A DNA stretch of 64,000 bases from Bacteriovoracaceae bacterium. GTDB taxonomy: Bacteria > Bdellovibrionota > UBA1018. Location of the stretch: NCBI GenBank assembly GCA_947447665.1, contig CANFJX010000007.1, positions 62,001 through 126,000 on the forward strand, read 5' to 3'. The translations under genes and the position numbers were made by a program. The notes under the pieces were generated by a model that saw only the letters and a list, made by a program, of their open reading frames with translations, was not told the origin of the DNA and ran no database searches. Shown piece by piece: positions 38,246 to 46,613 of the stretch; the stretch's first letter is position 1; each line of letters begins with the position of its first letter.

Positions 38246-38968
38246 CTAGGCCTGCCCTCTGGCTTTTTTGGACATTTCTAAGTAGGCCTGAGCTTCTCGA
38301 TTTTTAGGTTCAACTTGAAACACGCCTTCCCATTCTAACTCTGCGTCGAGCAGGTTGCCTTGGCTATAGTGAAGCAGTCCAAGTTGAATGCGTGCAGGAG
38401 AAAATTCGGGATTCTCTCTTTTAAGTTGTTGTAGCTCTTGCATGGAGCGGGTCAAGAAGCCCTTCTTGGCGTAGGTTTTGGCCCTTCTAATTCGAATCTC
38501 AAGTGTTGTGGGATCTAAGCGAACCGCCTGGTTGTATTGCTCGAGAGCTTCGTCATATCTTCGATACCGGAAATAGAGATCCGCCAATTCGAGGTGTTTT
38601 ACTGCAAACTTGCGGTCGATGCCCCAGTCATCTTGGTTGGAGTCTTTTGAGATCGATTGATTCGCTTGCTCGAAAATTTTCTTCGCGTCGTCATACTTGC
38701 CTAGATCATTTAGCAGAACTGAGAGACAGACGGCGGCATCGGTGTGGTGGGGGTCGAGAGACAGGGCTTTCTTAATCGAATCCACCGTGAGGGGTATCTG
38801 CCCCTGAAAGTAGTGAAAAACACCTAAAAGATAGTGACCTTCGGCATCGTTTGGATATTTCTGGATATGGCTTCTAATTAGCTCTCCCGCTTTTAAATAG
38901 TTCCGTTTTGAAAGGAGCTCTTGAATTTGGGAAGGGTCCAGTGACCCACTCGGTTTACTGTGTGCCAT
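38246..38968 (-). CDS. TPR-repeat protein
   Basis: 240 residues with at least four tetratricopeptide units, for example AEGHYLLGVFHYFQGQIPLTVDSIKKALSLDP and LELADLYFRYRRYDEALEQYNQAVRLDP. No signal peptide or membrane helix is visible, so it is probably cytoplasmic. Such proteins mediate protein contacts; no specific partner can be named. It overlaps the bamD end by 14 nt and is the last gene of a minus-strand operon. Confidence 0.8.
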   Translation of the reverse strand: MAHSKPSGSLDPSQIQELLSKRNYLKAGELIRSHIQKYPNDAEGHYLLGVFHYFQGQIPLTVDSIKKALSLDPHHTDAAVCLSVLLNDLGKYDDAKKIFEQANQSISKDSNQDDWGIDRKFAVKHLELADLYFRYRRYDEALEQYNQAVRLDPTTLEIRIRRAKTYAKKGFLTRSMQELQQLKRENPEFSPARIQLGLLHYSQGNLLDAELEWEGVFQVEPKNREAQAYLEMSKKARGQA

Positions 38969-39632
38969 ATTTTTTAGATCCTTCGGCTGCGTCGATCTTT
39001 TTCTTTGTCTCTGTCAGTTTTGAATCGGCGACTTTGGCTTCATCTGTATCCGGATAAAGTTGAAGAATTTTTTCGTATCGAGATTGGGCAGAAAGATAAA
39101 TCTCCCGACGAAAATAAAAGTCACCAATTAAGAGTTCCTTTTCAGCTAACCTTTTACGAATATTAACTACATCTTTGCGTGCTTCAACCGCCTCAGGCGA
39201 CTCCGAAAATCGATTAAGGAAATCCTGATAAGCTTCTAGTGCCTTTTTTAGGGGACTTAGGTCTCGTTCGAGCAAGGTAGGGGCATCCTGTAGATAAGAT
39301 TTGCCAATTCGAAACATAGCATAAGCCACTTTTGCGTGTTTGGGGTGTAAGTCCTTGAATATTTGATAATTTGCTGCTGCCTCAGCAAAAAGGTCCTCGA
39401 TGAAGTAGACGTCAGCAATGCGAAGTTGGGATTCTGCTGCAAAATTGGAGTACGGGAATTTATTTTTGATGGCCTGGAGTTTATCGATCGCAATTTGATA
39501 GTGATCGCTCTCAATTTCAGACTGGGCATCCTTAAAAAGGGAGGCAGGATCCTTCTCGTCGACAGGCACGGAGCTGCACCCGGTGGCCAAGGTCAAAATT
39601 GAAGTGAATACGAGCAGACAGATTTTTTTCAT
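38955..39632 (-). CDS. bamD: Outer-membrane assembly lipoprotein BamD
   Basis: BamD is an essential lipoprotein of the beta-barrel assembly machinery. The 225-residue protein has a lipoprotein signal (LTLATGCSSV). The TPR-like pattern of the family follows: YQIAIDKLQAIKNKFPYSNFAAESQLRIADVYF, FKDLHPKHAKVAYAMFRIGKSYL and a C-terminal YEKILQLYPDTDEA. BamA is elsewhere. Confidence 0.88.
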   Translation of the reverse strand: MKKICLLVFTSILTLATGCSSVPVDEKDPASLFKDAQSEIESDHYQIAIDKLQAIKNKFPYSNFAAESQLRIADVYFIEDLFAEAAANYQIFKDLHPKHAKVAYAMFRIGKSYLQDAPTLLERDLSPLKKALEAYQDFLNRFSESPEAVEARKDVVNIRKRLAEKELLIGDFYFRREIYLSAQSRYEKILQLYPDTDEAKVADSKLTETKKKIDAAEGSKKYGTQ

Positions 39633-39675
39633 TCCCGGGATCCTCTTTGCTTCCCATGATTAACCAAACTCACCG

Positions 39676-40464
39676 TTATAAAATCAACAGGCTTTTTGAT
39701 TTGACCCAGCCGATGCCTTCTGACGAGTACCGTACTTGATTCCAATTTTCGTCGGCACCTTCTTGGGAGCTGAGAGGTCCCAAGATTCTAAGTTTCGATC
39801 CGAGTTCTGCTTCCTCAAGTAGCTGAAAATGGTCTCCGGGGCCGCTCCGAATCGTTTGCTTTTCAAGAAGGATGGCACACGGATGGGAATTAGCCCAAAG
39901 TCGAATTCCATAAACAGCCAGCGTAATGCTCAGGGCCAGCGTGCCGAGGTAGGCTGCAGGGTGGAAAAATACCGTTTTGATTTGTTGAGTTCTAGCATAG
40001 TTTCGGATCCAAATCATGATCAGCGCGAGGGTGAAAAAACCAAGAGTAGCTCGAACCTCGTCGAAGGACACTTGATCTGCGAGCTGTTCGACCCAAGAGG
40101 AGGCCGGGTCGAGGCGTTCGGATCCAATTTTTTGACTCAGAGATTGCCGCGCTAAGCTCAGATTTGCTTGAATATCCGAATGGTGAGGCCGGATGCGATT
40201 AGCTTTTTCTAAGTTTGCCACAGCAAGCCCAGTGTTACCCAGCTGGTAGTAGGTCGTACCAAGATTATAATAATAAGAGCTGTCATTCGGGCGAGCATGA
40301 GCGAGTAATCCAGCAAGTGCTTCGCTCCAACGGCCAGAGTCAAAGTGGCTCTTTGCTTCATCCCATTCGGCCCAGGAGTCGGCGCCTTTGGTTGCAAATG
40401 CAGGGTGAGGAACCCAGACAGTGATGAAGACGACAAAAAGGAAAAGACCCAACGCTCTGCGCAT
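39676..40464 (-). CDS. BatE-like protein (TPR, membrane helices, SH3-like domain)
   Basis: 262 residues: signal-like hydrophobic start (about 4-24), TPR units (SYYYNLGTTYYQLGNTGLAVANLEKANRIRP), two membrane helices (about 135-155 and 170-190), then an SH3-like domain (about 200-262). The domain has the IRSGPGDHFQLLEEAELGSKLRIL pattern. This layout matches BatE of aerotolerance (Bat) operons. No batA, batB, batC or batD genes are adjacent, so it may work alone or with distant partners. It heads the operon with bamD and the TPR gene. Confidence 0.65.
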   Translation of the reverse strand: MRRALGLFLFVVFITVWVPHPAFATKGADSWAEWDEAKSHFDSGRWSEALAGLLAHARPNDSSYYYNLGTTYYQLGNTGLAVANLEKANRIRPHHSDIQANLSLARQSLSQKIGSERLDPASSWVEQLADQVSFDEVRATLGFFTLALIMIWIRNYARTQQIKTVFFHPAAYLGTLALSITLAVYGIRLWANSHPCAILLEKQTIRSGPGDHFQLLEEAELGSKLRILGPLSSQEGADENWNQVRYSSEGIGWVKSKSLLIL

Positions 40465-40592
40465 TTCACAAAAATCCCATTATAGCCGAAAGCTTGCAAC
40501 AAAAATAAGCTCATGATATTTCTTCAACGAGCATCCCTGTGGGTTTTTTTAGCTCTTTTCGCCCCTCATTACCTGCTAGTAGAGGAGTCTTC

Positions 40593-42029
40593 ATGTCCCT
40601 AATGTTGAGCCCCGTGAGCTCTGTCTTAAGACAATCAGCACGTTTTGTTTCCGCCAAGAGTGAGTTGCTTGCCTCGATCCTAGAGGCCAGTTCAACGATT
40701 CGCGGAATTCGCCCGAGCTCAACTTCGAGCGAAGTGAGGGAACTCTTTCAGTCGGCCATTCGAGGTTTCGCCAAGGACCGGGGCCGGGACCTCTACTTTC
40801 CTTTTCTTGCGTCTGGATTAGGCTCTGGACCATGGGTTGAGCTAGTCGATGGCAGCGTTAAATTTGATATGATCACTGGAATTGGAATCCATTTCTTTGG
40901 TCACTCCCATCCGGCATTGATTGAAGAGATGATTGAGGGACTGCCAAGCGACATCATGCAGGGGAATCTTGAGCCTGGAATCGAGATGAGGGATCTGCTT
41001 CGTGCGCTTCTGTCGCGAGTGGGAGAGGGAAGCCGACTGGCTCACGGTTGGCTCATGTGCAGTGGAACGATGGTAAATGAGGTTGCTCTAAAGATCGTTC
41101 GCCAAAAGAAATTCCCTGCCACCAAGGTGTTAGCATTTAAGGACTGTTTTGCTGGGCGCTCGACTGCCATGCAGGAAATTACCGACAATCCAGGGTATCG
41201 TCAAGGTCAGCCGACTTATGGTGAAGTTTTCTATTTGTCTTTCTATGATCCCAAACTGGGCTTACAACCCAGTGTCGATCGTACTTTAACGGAAATGCGG
41301 GAGCACCTGACCCGATTCCCTGGTCAATTCGCTCTCCTAATGACAGAGCTGGTTCAGGGTGAGGGTGGCTTTCAGTATGCCCCCAGGGATTATTACGTTC
41401 GGGTTTTTGAGGAGGCAAAGAAAGCGGGGCTAGCCCTTTGGATGGATGAGGTTCAAACGTTTGGGCGAACTGGCGAGCTCTTCGCCTATCAGAAATTTGA
41501 TCTGAATGAATTTGTCGATGTAGTGACAGTGGGTAAAATGTTGCAGTCTTGCGCACTTCTCTACACGGCAGAATACAATCCTAAGCCGGGCCTCGTGGCC
41601 GGAACGTTCTCAGGAAGTACGGCTGCCTTGCGAACTGCAAGAAGAGTTTTAGAGCTTTTAGATGAGGGCAAATTCCTAGGTGAGGGTGGGCGAATTGAAA
41701 GACTCTCAGCTAAATTCGTCGAGGGATTAGAAAGTCTAAGAGTAGGCAATTGCAAAGGGATGATCGGGGAGGTTCGTGCAATCGGCGGGATGATCGGATT
41801 TGAGCCTTTCAGTGGGACTATGGAAGACGTGAAGGCTGTGCTCATGAAGTTATTTGATTTGGGAGTCATTGCATTCTATTGCGGCCATGGGCCTTATCTA
41901 ATTCGAATGCTTCCTCCCCTTGGTGCAATGGACGAAGATCACATCGAACAAGTTTGCCAAGTCATTCAGCATGCACTCACTGAAGTGGACCGTCAGCGCA
42001 AAGGTGAGAGCTCCAAGGAGAAGGTATGA
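40593..42029 (+). CDS. Class III aminotransferase (probable succinylornithine-type)
   Basis: 478 residues, PLP-dependent class III fold. The Asp-containing motif LWMDEVQTFGRTGELFAY (about 282-299) and the probable PLP lysine in VTVGKML (about 315) are visible. The ANEAALK-type motif reads VNEVALKI. It is divergent from canonical ArgD/AstC, so the substrate is not certain. Neighbours AstA and AstD point to succinylornithine transamination to succinylglutamate semialdehyde. AGAGGAG lies 5 nt before ATG 40593; a longer open frame upstream has no family match. ATGA overlap with the M20 gene. Confidence 0.78.
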   Translation: MSLMLSPVSSVLRQSARFVSAKSELLASILEASSTIRGIRPSSTSSEVRELFQSAIRGFAKDRGRDLYFPFLASGLGSGPWVELVDGSVKFDMITGIGIHFFGHSHPALIEEMIEGLPSDIMQGNLEPGIEMRDLLRALLSRVGEGSRLAHGWLMCSGTMVNEVALKIVRQKKFPATKVLAFKDCFAGRSTAMQEITDNPGYRQGQPTYGEVFYLSFYDPKLGLQPSVDRTLTEMREHLTRFPGQFALLMTELVQGEGGFQYAPRDYYVRVFEEAKKAGLALWMDEVQTFGRTGELFAYQKFDLNEFVDVVTVGKMLQSCALLYTAEYNPKPGLVAGTFSGSTAALRTARRVLELLDEGKFLGEGGRIERLSAKFVEGLESLRVGNCKGMIGEVRAIGGMIGFEPFSGTMEDVKAVLMKLFDLGVIAFYCGHGPYLIRMLPPLGAMDEDHIEQVCQVIQHALTEVDRQRKGESSKEKV

Positions 42030-43507
42030 AGCGGTTCCTAGAAGAAGCGAAACGGATCATTCGAATTAACTCAGTGAGCGTCAATGGCAATGAAGAGATG
42101 GCCAATTTTGCAGCTGCATTGATGCAGGATCGTGGGCTGAAAACTCAAGTTCAGCACGTAACACACTCAAATGAGAATATTTCGAAGCGACAGTTTAATG
42201 TCATTGGGATTATTGGCGATCCGTTAGTAGATAGAAAAATTAGAAAGGGCATTTTGCTCAATACTCATTTAGACACAGTGAGTCCGGGCATTCTAGAGAA
42301 TTGGTCAGAGACGGGGGGCGATCCCTTTGCTGCGACGGTCAAGGACGGTAAGATTTTTGGGTTGGGGTCGGCTGATGTTAAACTCGATTTTCTATGTAAG
42401 CTTCATGCGGTTGAAAAGTTTCGCGAGCGCAAATTAAAAAATCCGATTTATCTAGTTGGAACTTGTGGTGAGGAGATCGGAATGTTCGGGGCTAAATACT
42501 TAATTAAGTCCCTGGCTCTAAACCCTAAATACGTTTTGGTGGGAGAGCCTTCTGATCTCAAGGTGGTCTATGCGCATAAATGTTTAAATATCTACCGAGT
42601 CTCCATTGGCTATCAAATGGTCGAGCGCGATGCTCGCGGGTTTAATCGGAGGATCGATTTACATTCTTTCGGTAAGTCTGCGCACAGCTCTTATCCTCAC
42701 TTGGGTACTAATGCAATTCTCGGTGCTGTAGACTTTCTGCACCGGGCGATGGATCAGGGATTTGAGATGAGATTCACTCGACTCGATGGTGGGGATACGA
42801 TTAATAAAGTCCCAGATCATTCCCTCACTCAGTTCTATCTGACATCTCACCAATTTGAAGATTTTAAGAGGTTCTTTCGTGAAGTTGTTCGAGCTGAGGG
42901 GAAAGAGCGATCTTTTCGTGTGGAGCTCGGCGGTGTCGGAGAAGCGGGAGTTCGGTTTCTGCCCGAGCCCCTATTTCCCTGCCTAACAGAGGTGGTAGAA
43001 TTTTTCAAAGCGACCTCGACCGAGTTTCAATCCACTCGCGATGACACCTACGACCCTGATTTTTCTACTGTTAACTTCGGACAGTTAAAACAGCGTTTAG
43101 GGGGTGTTGATCTTCACTTCGATATGCGCCTTTTACCCGAAATTTCTCCTCAAGATATAGAAAAGAAAATCAAGTTAGGGGTTCGAGAAATCGCAAGTAA
43201 GTACCCTAATCTGAACGTCGACGTGACATTGGAGCGAATGAATCCGAGCTTGAATATGAGCATGAACGACCCACTGATCGACATTTGCCGTGATTCCATG
43301 GAAAGTGTCGGGATTGAGCCGCTTTTTTCGAAGAAGGCAACGTCTACCGAGGCAGCTCAATATTTTCAGGCGGGATATCAGGCCGTCGTTTTTGGCCCGG
43401 GTACTTCACAGGGAAACAGTCACAGTCCAAATGAGCATAATCGGTTGGAGGATATCGAAAAAGCCATAGGATTTTATGAAAAAGTAATCGAAAGAGTTTG
43501 CCTATGA
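42026..43507 (+). CDS. M20-family metallo-hydrolase (probable succinyl-amino-acid desuccinylase)
   Basis: 493 residues, related to ArgE/DapE deacylases. The zinc ligands are visible: His in LLNTHLDTVSPG (about 81), Asp in LGSADVKLD (about 117), the catalytic Glu pair in TCGEEIGM (149-150), and the terminal His in GNSHSPNEHNR. It is longer than a typical M20 enzyme (about 400), mostly in the middle lid region. In this operon the missing step is removal of succinate from succinylglutamate, normally done by AstE of another family (M14), so I infer that this enzyme replaces it. Confidence 0.72.
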   Translation: MKRFLEEAKRIIRINSVSVNGNEEMANFAAALMQDRGLKTQVQHVTHSNENISKRQFNVIGIIGDPLVDRKIRKGILLNTHLDTVSPGILENWSETGGDPFAATVKDGKIFGLGSADVKLDFLCKLHAVEKFRERKLKNPIYLVGTCGEEIGMFGAKYLIKSLALNPKYVLVGEPSDLKVVYAHKCLNIYRVSIGYQMVERDARGFNRRIDLHSFGKSAHSSYPHLGTNAILGAVDFLHRAMDQGFEMRFTRLDGGDTINKVPDHSLTQFYLTSHQFEDFKRFFREVVRAEGKERSFRVELGGVGEAGVRFLPEPLFPCLTEVVEFFKATSTEFQSTRDDTYDPDFSTVNFGQLKQRLGGVDLHFDMRLLPEISPQDIEKKIKLGVREIASKYPNLNVDVTLERMNPSLNMSMNDPLIDICRDSMESVGIEPLFSKKATSTEAAQYFQAGYQAVVFGPGTSQGNSHSPNEHNRLEDIEKAIGFYEKVIERVCL

Positions 43508-44547
43508 TTCTGCTGAGGGAGATTCAAGAACAGGATATTGAGGCACTTGAGGCTTTTTCACAGATTCCTGGATTTATTAATCTTCCCAATGATCGCGATC
43601 TCTTAATGGAAAAGATCCAGAAGTCTCAGGCTTCGTTTCGTGATCGCGATCAGTTACTCCAAAGTGGTAAATATCTCTTCGTAGCAGAAGACATCGAGAC
43701 CAAGCGAATTTTAGGCACATCGATGATTGCTGGTCAGCACGGCACCGTTGAGTCTCCTCATTTTTATTTTGAAGTTGGAAATGAGGAAAGGTATTCCTCC
43801 ACAATCAGCACTGGTTTTATTCATGGAACATTGAAACTTAAGTACGAAACCAACGGTCCTTCTGAAATTGGAGGTCTGGTCCTTGATCTAGAAGATAGGA
43901 ATTCTGAATCTAGAATCGGAAGGCAGATTTCATTTGTTCGCTTTTTGTTTATGGGTTTGAACAGGAATCGCTTTAAAAAGAAGCTCTTGGCAGAGCTCCT
44001 CCCTCCAGTGAATAAAAAAGGGCAATCCCCTCTCTGGGAGGCTATCGGCCGCAGGTTTACTAATATGGATTATTGGGAGGCAGATCAGCTTGCCCAAAAA
44101 AGTAAGGATTTTATTTTGTCTCTCTTCCCTTCTGGGAAAATTTATACGACTTTTCTTCCGGCAGAGGCAAGAAATGCAATTGGTAAGGTTGGGAAAGAGA
44201 CCGAGCCGGTGCTGCATATGCTTAATAAGATTGGATTCCGTTATCGTGGACACGTCGACCCATTTGACGGAGGCCCGCACTTATTAGCTAATGTTGAAGA
44301 GATTCTACCGATAAAAAAGCTCCGAAAGTTGAGATTAGATCCTGTCGAACCCCGAGAAATGCCAACCATTCGAGAATCAGGTCTTCTGTGTCGATTGGAT
44401 CAGAACTTGGGTGAGTTTCGAAGTGTTATGGTCCAAGCCTCAGTTCAGGAAGATAGAATTCAGGTTTTGGAGCCCCCTCAAAATATTTTATGTTCTGTCT
44501 TGGGCTTGAGTTCTGACGCTCAAGTCGCGTTCATGCCGTTTTATTAA
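43504..44547 (+). CDS. astA: Arginine/ornithine N-succinyltransferase
   Basis: AstA transfers succinate from succinyl-CoA to the alpha-amino group of arginine; some homologues also use ornithine. The 347-residue protein has the family start (ILLREIQEQDIEALEAFS) and SPLWEAIGRRFTNMDYWEADQL. IYTTFLPAEARNAIGKVGKETEPVLHMLNKIGFRY and VDPFDGGPHL are also diagnostic. ATG 43504 overlaps the M20 stop by 4 nt. Confidence 0.9.
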   Translation: MILLREIQEQDIEALEAFSQIPGFINLPNDRDLLMEKIQKSQASFRDRDQLLQSGKYLFVAEDIETKRILGTSMIAGQHGTVESPHFYFEVGNEERYSSTISTGFIHGTLKLKYETNGPSEIGGLVLDLEDRNSESRIGRQISFVRFLFMGLNRNRFKKKLLAELLPPVNKKGQSPLWEAIGRRFTNMDYWEADQLAQKSKDFILSLFPSGKIYTTFLPAEARNAIGKVGKETEPVLHMLNKIGFRYRGHVDPFDGGPHLLANVEEILPIKKLRKLRLDPVEPREMPTIRESGLLCRLDQNLGEFRSVMVQASVQEDRIQVLEPPQNILCSVLGLSSDAQVAFMPFY

Positions 44548-44564
44548 TTTTGGGAGGTGTTGAT

Positions 44565-46103
44565 ATGATCCATCAGTCACGGTTTCAGCCAAAAGTTTTA
44601 GGAGACTTCATCTTCGGACAGTTTAAAAAGCCAACAGAGGCGAGCGGGGAATGGATCAGTCGAAGCCCCGCCTCGTTTTCTGACGAATTGGGGCGTTTTC
44701 AGTACTCTTATGCTCACGTCGATGAAGCTGTTCATGTGGCGCAGGCTGCTTTTCGATCTTGGAAGAAGCTACCGATTTCTGAGCGAGCTGAATTCTTGAA
44801 AAAATTTCAAACGGTTCTCAAAAAGAGGGAAGATGAATGGGTTGAAGCGATCGCTAGGGAGGTGGGCAAGCCTCTCTGGGAAGCTAAAACTGAGCTCTCT
44901 GCGATGCTCAATAAGGTTGATATTACCATCCAGGAAAGCATGAGGCTGGTGGCTGACTTCGAGATCCCAAAAATTATGGAGCACACGAATGGTGCTTGCC
45001 GTTACCGAGCCTTGGGCGTCGTCGCGGTGATTGGACCATTCAACTTCCCGGGTCATCTGCCAAACGGGCATATTATCCCTTCTCTTCTGACCGGAAATAC
45101 AGTGGTATTTAAACCCTCCGAAAAGGCCCCATGGGTGGGGCAGCTCATGGCAGAAAGCTTTCAGGAGGCTGGTCTCCCCCCGGGTGTTTTTAATATGGTC
45201 CAAGGGGAGAGGGAAGTGAGCCGGCGCCTGTGTTCACATGATGGAGTGCATGGAGTTTTGTTTACGGGTTCCTACGACGTAGGGGTTCAGATTAAGCAGG
45301 ATACCATCCAGCAGCATTGGAAGCTTTTGGCGTTGGAGATGGGCGGGAAAAATCCAGCGATCGTTTGGAAGGATGCGGATCTAGAGAATGCGGTCTATGA
45401 GACCCTCATTGGCAGCTTCTTGACTACCGGGCAAAGGTGCAGTGCAACCAGTCGAATCTTGGTCCATCGTGACCTCTTGGGGCAGTTTTTAGGCCGTTTT
45501 CACGAACGTTCGAAGGCATTCAAGATTGGCCATCCTTTTGAAAATCCGTTCATGGGCCCATTGATTGATCAGGGCTCAGTGGATCGGTATATGAAGTTCC
45601 AAGGAATTGCAGCAAGAGAGGGATTTGAGACTGTGATGAGTGGTAAGGTTTTAGAATTAGCTCATCGCGGAAACTACGTGACTCCGTCCATTGGTCTCAT
45701 GACGAAGGCAAGTCTCGAGCAAACTCGTAAGAGCATTTACCAGCAGACTGAACTTTTTGCCCCGAATGTCGCTATTCTTGCAGTAGACGAATTAGATGAA
45801 GCGATTGCCCAGGCGAATGCGACTCAGTTTGGGCTTGCCGCAAGTGTCTTCAGTCAAAATAGAGCAGTCTATCAACACTGTCTCGATGAGCTTGAGATGG
45901 GATTAATTAATTGGAATAAATCAACGGTGGGAGCTTCTTCGCGACTTCCCTTCGGAGGTCTCAAGAAAAGTGGTAATCATTTCCCAACCGCTCTCGCAGC
46001 GCCACTTTATTGTACTACTCCCGTTGCCTCATTGGAAGTTTCAGAGATTCAGTCGACTTCTGTAAGCGCTTCTAAGACTCCTGGATTGAATTGGGAATCT
46101 TAA
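44565..46103 (+). CDS. astD: N-succinylglutamate 5-semialdehyde dehydrogenase
   Basis: AstD oxidises succinylglutamate semialdehyde with NAD. The 512-residue protein is an ALDH with Glu in LALEMGGKNP (about 258) and Cys in TTGQRCSATSRILV (about 292). The AstD hallmark NFPGHLPNGHI is present. GGGAGG precedes ATG 44565. It ends the four-gene operon and is followed by a strong terminator. Confidence 0.9.
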   Translation: MIHQSRFQPKVLGDFIFGQFKKPTEASGEWISRSPASFSDELGRFQYSYAHVDEAVHVAQAAFRSWKKLPISERAEFLKKFQTVLKKREDEWVEAIAREVGKPLWEAKTELSAMLNKVDITIQESMRLVADFEIPKIMEHTNGACRYRALGVVAVIGPFNFPGHLPNGHIIPSLLTGNTVVFKPSEKAPWVGQLMAESFQEAGLPPGVFNMVQGEREVSRRLCSHDGVHGVLFTGSYDVGVQIKQDTIQQHWKLLALEMGGKNPAIVWKDADLENAVYETLIGSFLTTGQRCSATSRILVHRDLLGQFLGRFHERSKAFKIGHPFENPFMGPLIDQGSVDRYMKFQGIAAREGFETVMSGKVLELAHRGNYVTPSIGLMTKASLEQTRKSIYQQTELFAPNVAILAVDELDEAIAQANATQFGLAASVFSQNRAVYQHCLDELEMGLINWNKSTVGASSRLPFGGLKKSGNHFPTALAAPLYCTTPVASLEVSEIQSTSVSASKTPGLNWES

Positions 46104-46132
46104 TTAATTTTTGAATTTTATTAGTATTTCTT

Positions 46133-46157
46133 GAGGCCCTCATCGACTGAGGGCCTC
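46133..46157. terminator. Bidirectional terminator between astD and the cold-shock gene
   Basis: A perfect 9-bp stem GAGGCCCTC/GAGGGCCTC encloses a 7-nt loop. It lies 29 nt after astD and 14 nt from the end of the convergent cold-shock gene. The flanks are AT-rich on both sides (T-rich before, ATT-rich after), so it can stop transcription from both directions. Confidence 0.82.
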
Positions 46158-46171
46158 TTATCTCAATTAAA

Positions 46172-46387
46172 TTATTGAGTTTGCATTGCTTTTGCTACAT
46201 TCGAAGCTTGGGGTCCCTTTGGGCCATCGACTAAATCAAAGTCTACCTGTTGACCTTCTGCGAGAGTTTTGAAGCCATCTCCCTGAATCGCAGAATAATG
46301 AACGAATACATCGCGCTCATCGCCTTGTGCCTGGATAAAACCATACCCTTTGCTATCGTTGAACCACTTCACGAGTCCTGTTGCCAT
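46172..46387 (-). CDS. Cold-shock domain protein (CspA family)
   Basis: A 71-residue single cold-shock domain that binds single-stranded RNA or DNA. RNP1 (KGYGFIQ) and RNP2 (DVFVHYSAI) are both intact. AGGGGG lies 8 nt before ATG 46387. The 5' leader is short if the promoter at 46432-46460 is used. Whether it is cold-induced cannot be read from sequence. Confidence 0.93.
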   Translation of the reverse strand: MATGLVKWFNDSKGYGFIQAQGDERDVFVHYSAIQGDGFKTLAEGQQVDFDLVDGPKGPQASNVAKAMQTQ

Positions 46388-46431
46388 CAAAATACCCCCT
46401 GTAAATAAAAGAGAAGAGCAACTCGAAAATG

Positions 46432-46460
46432 AAGTAAACCCGGTTTCAGATTGGCGTCAA
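46432..46460 (-). promoter_or_regulatory. Candidate sigma-70 promoter of the cold-shock gene
   Basis: On the minus strand TTGACG (46455-46460) and TTACTT (46432-46437) are spaced by 17 nt. The -35 match is good and the -10 match is weak. Transcription would start about 40 nt before the ATG. Confidence 0.4.
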
Positions 46461-46501
46461 ATAAAAAATCAGAAATTTAGAAAATATTAATTTTTATGGA
46501 T

Positions 46502-46577
46502 TGAGGGGTTGCCGAAAATATTTTAAGGCCTGAGACCAAAATCTTAAGTGCCATAAAATATTTTCGGCAACCCCTCA
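46502..46577. repeat. Perfect 24-bp inverted repeat (28-nt spacer)
   Basis: The arm at 46502-46525 (starting TGAGGGGTTGCCGAAAATAT) is the exact reverse complement of 46554-46577. The spacer between them is 28 nt. It lies between the end of the Met-rich exported protein gene and the cold-shock promoter. The transcript would form a very stable 24-bp hairpin. It may terminate the Met-rich gene, although no T tract follows. The long perfect arms also resemble a small mobile-repeat (MITE-like) end pair; no other copy was seen in the window. Confidence 0.9.
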
Positions 46578-46613
46578 TAACTGGTCAGAAAACTTTTAAT
46601 TCTGGCGCAAAGC

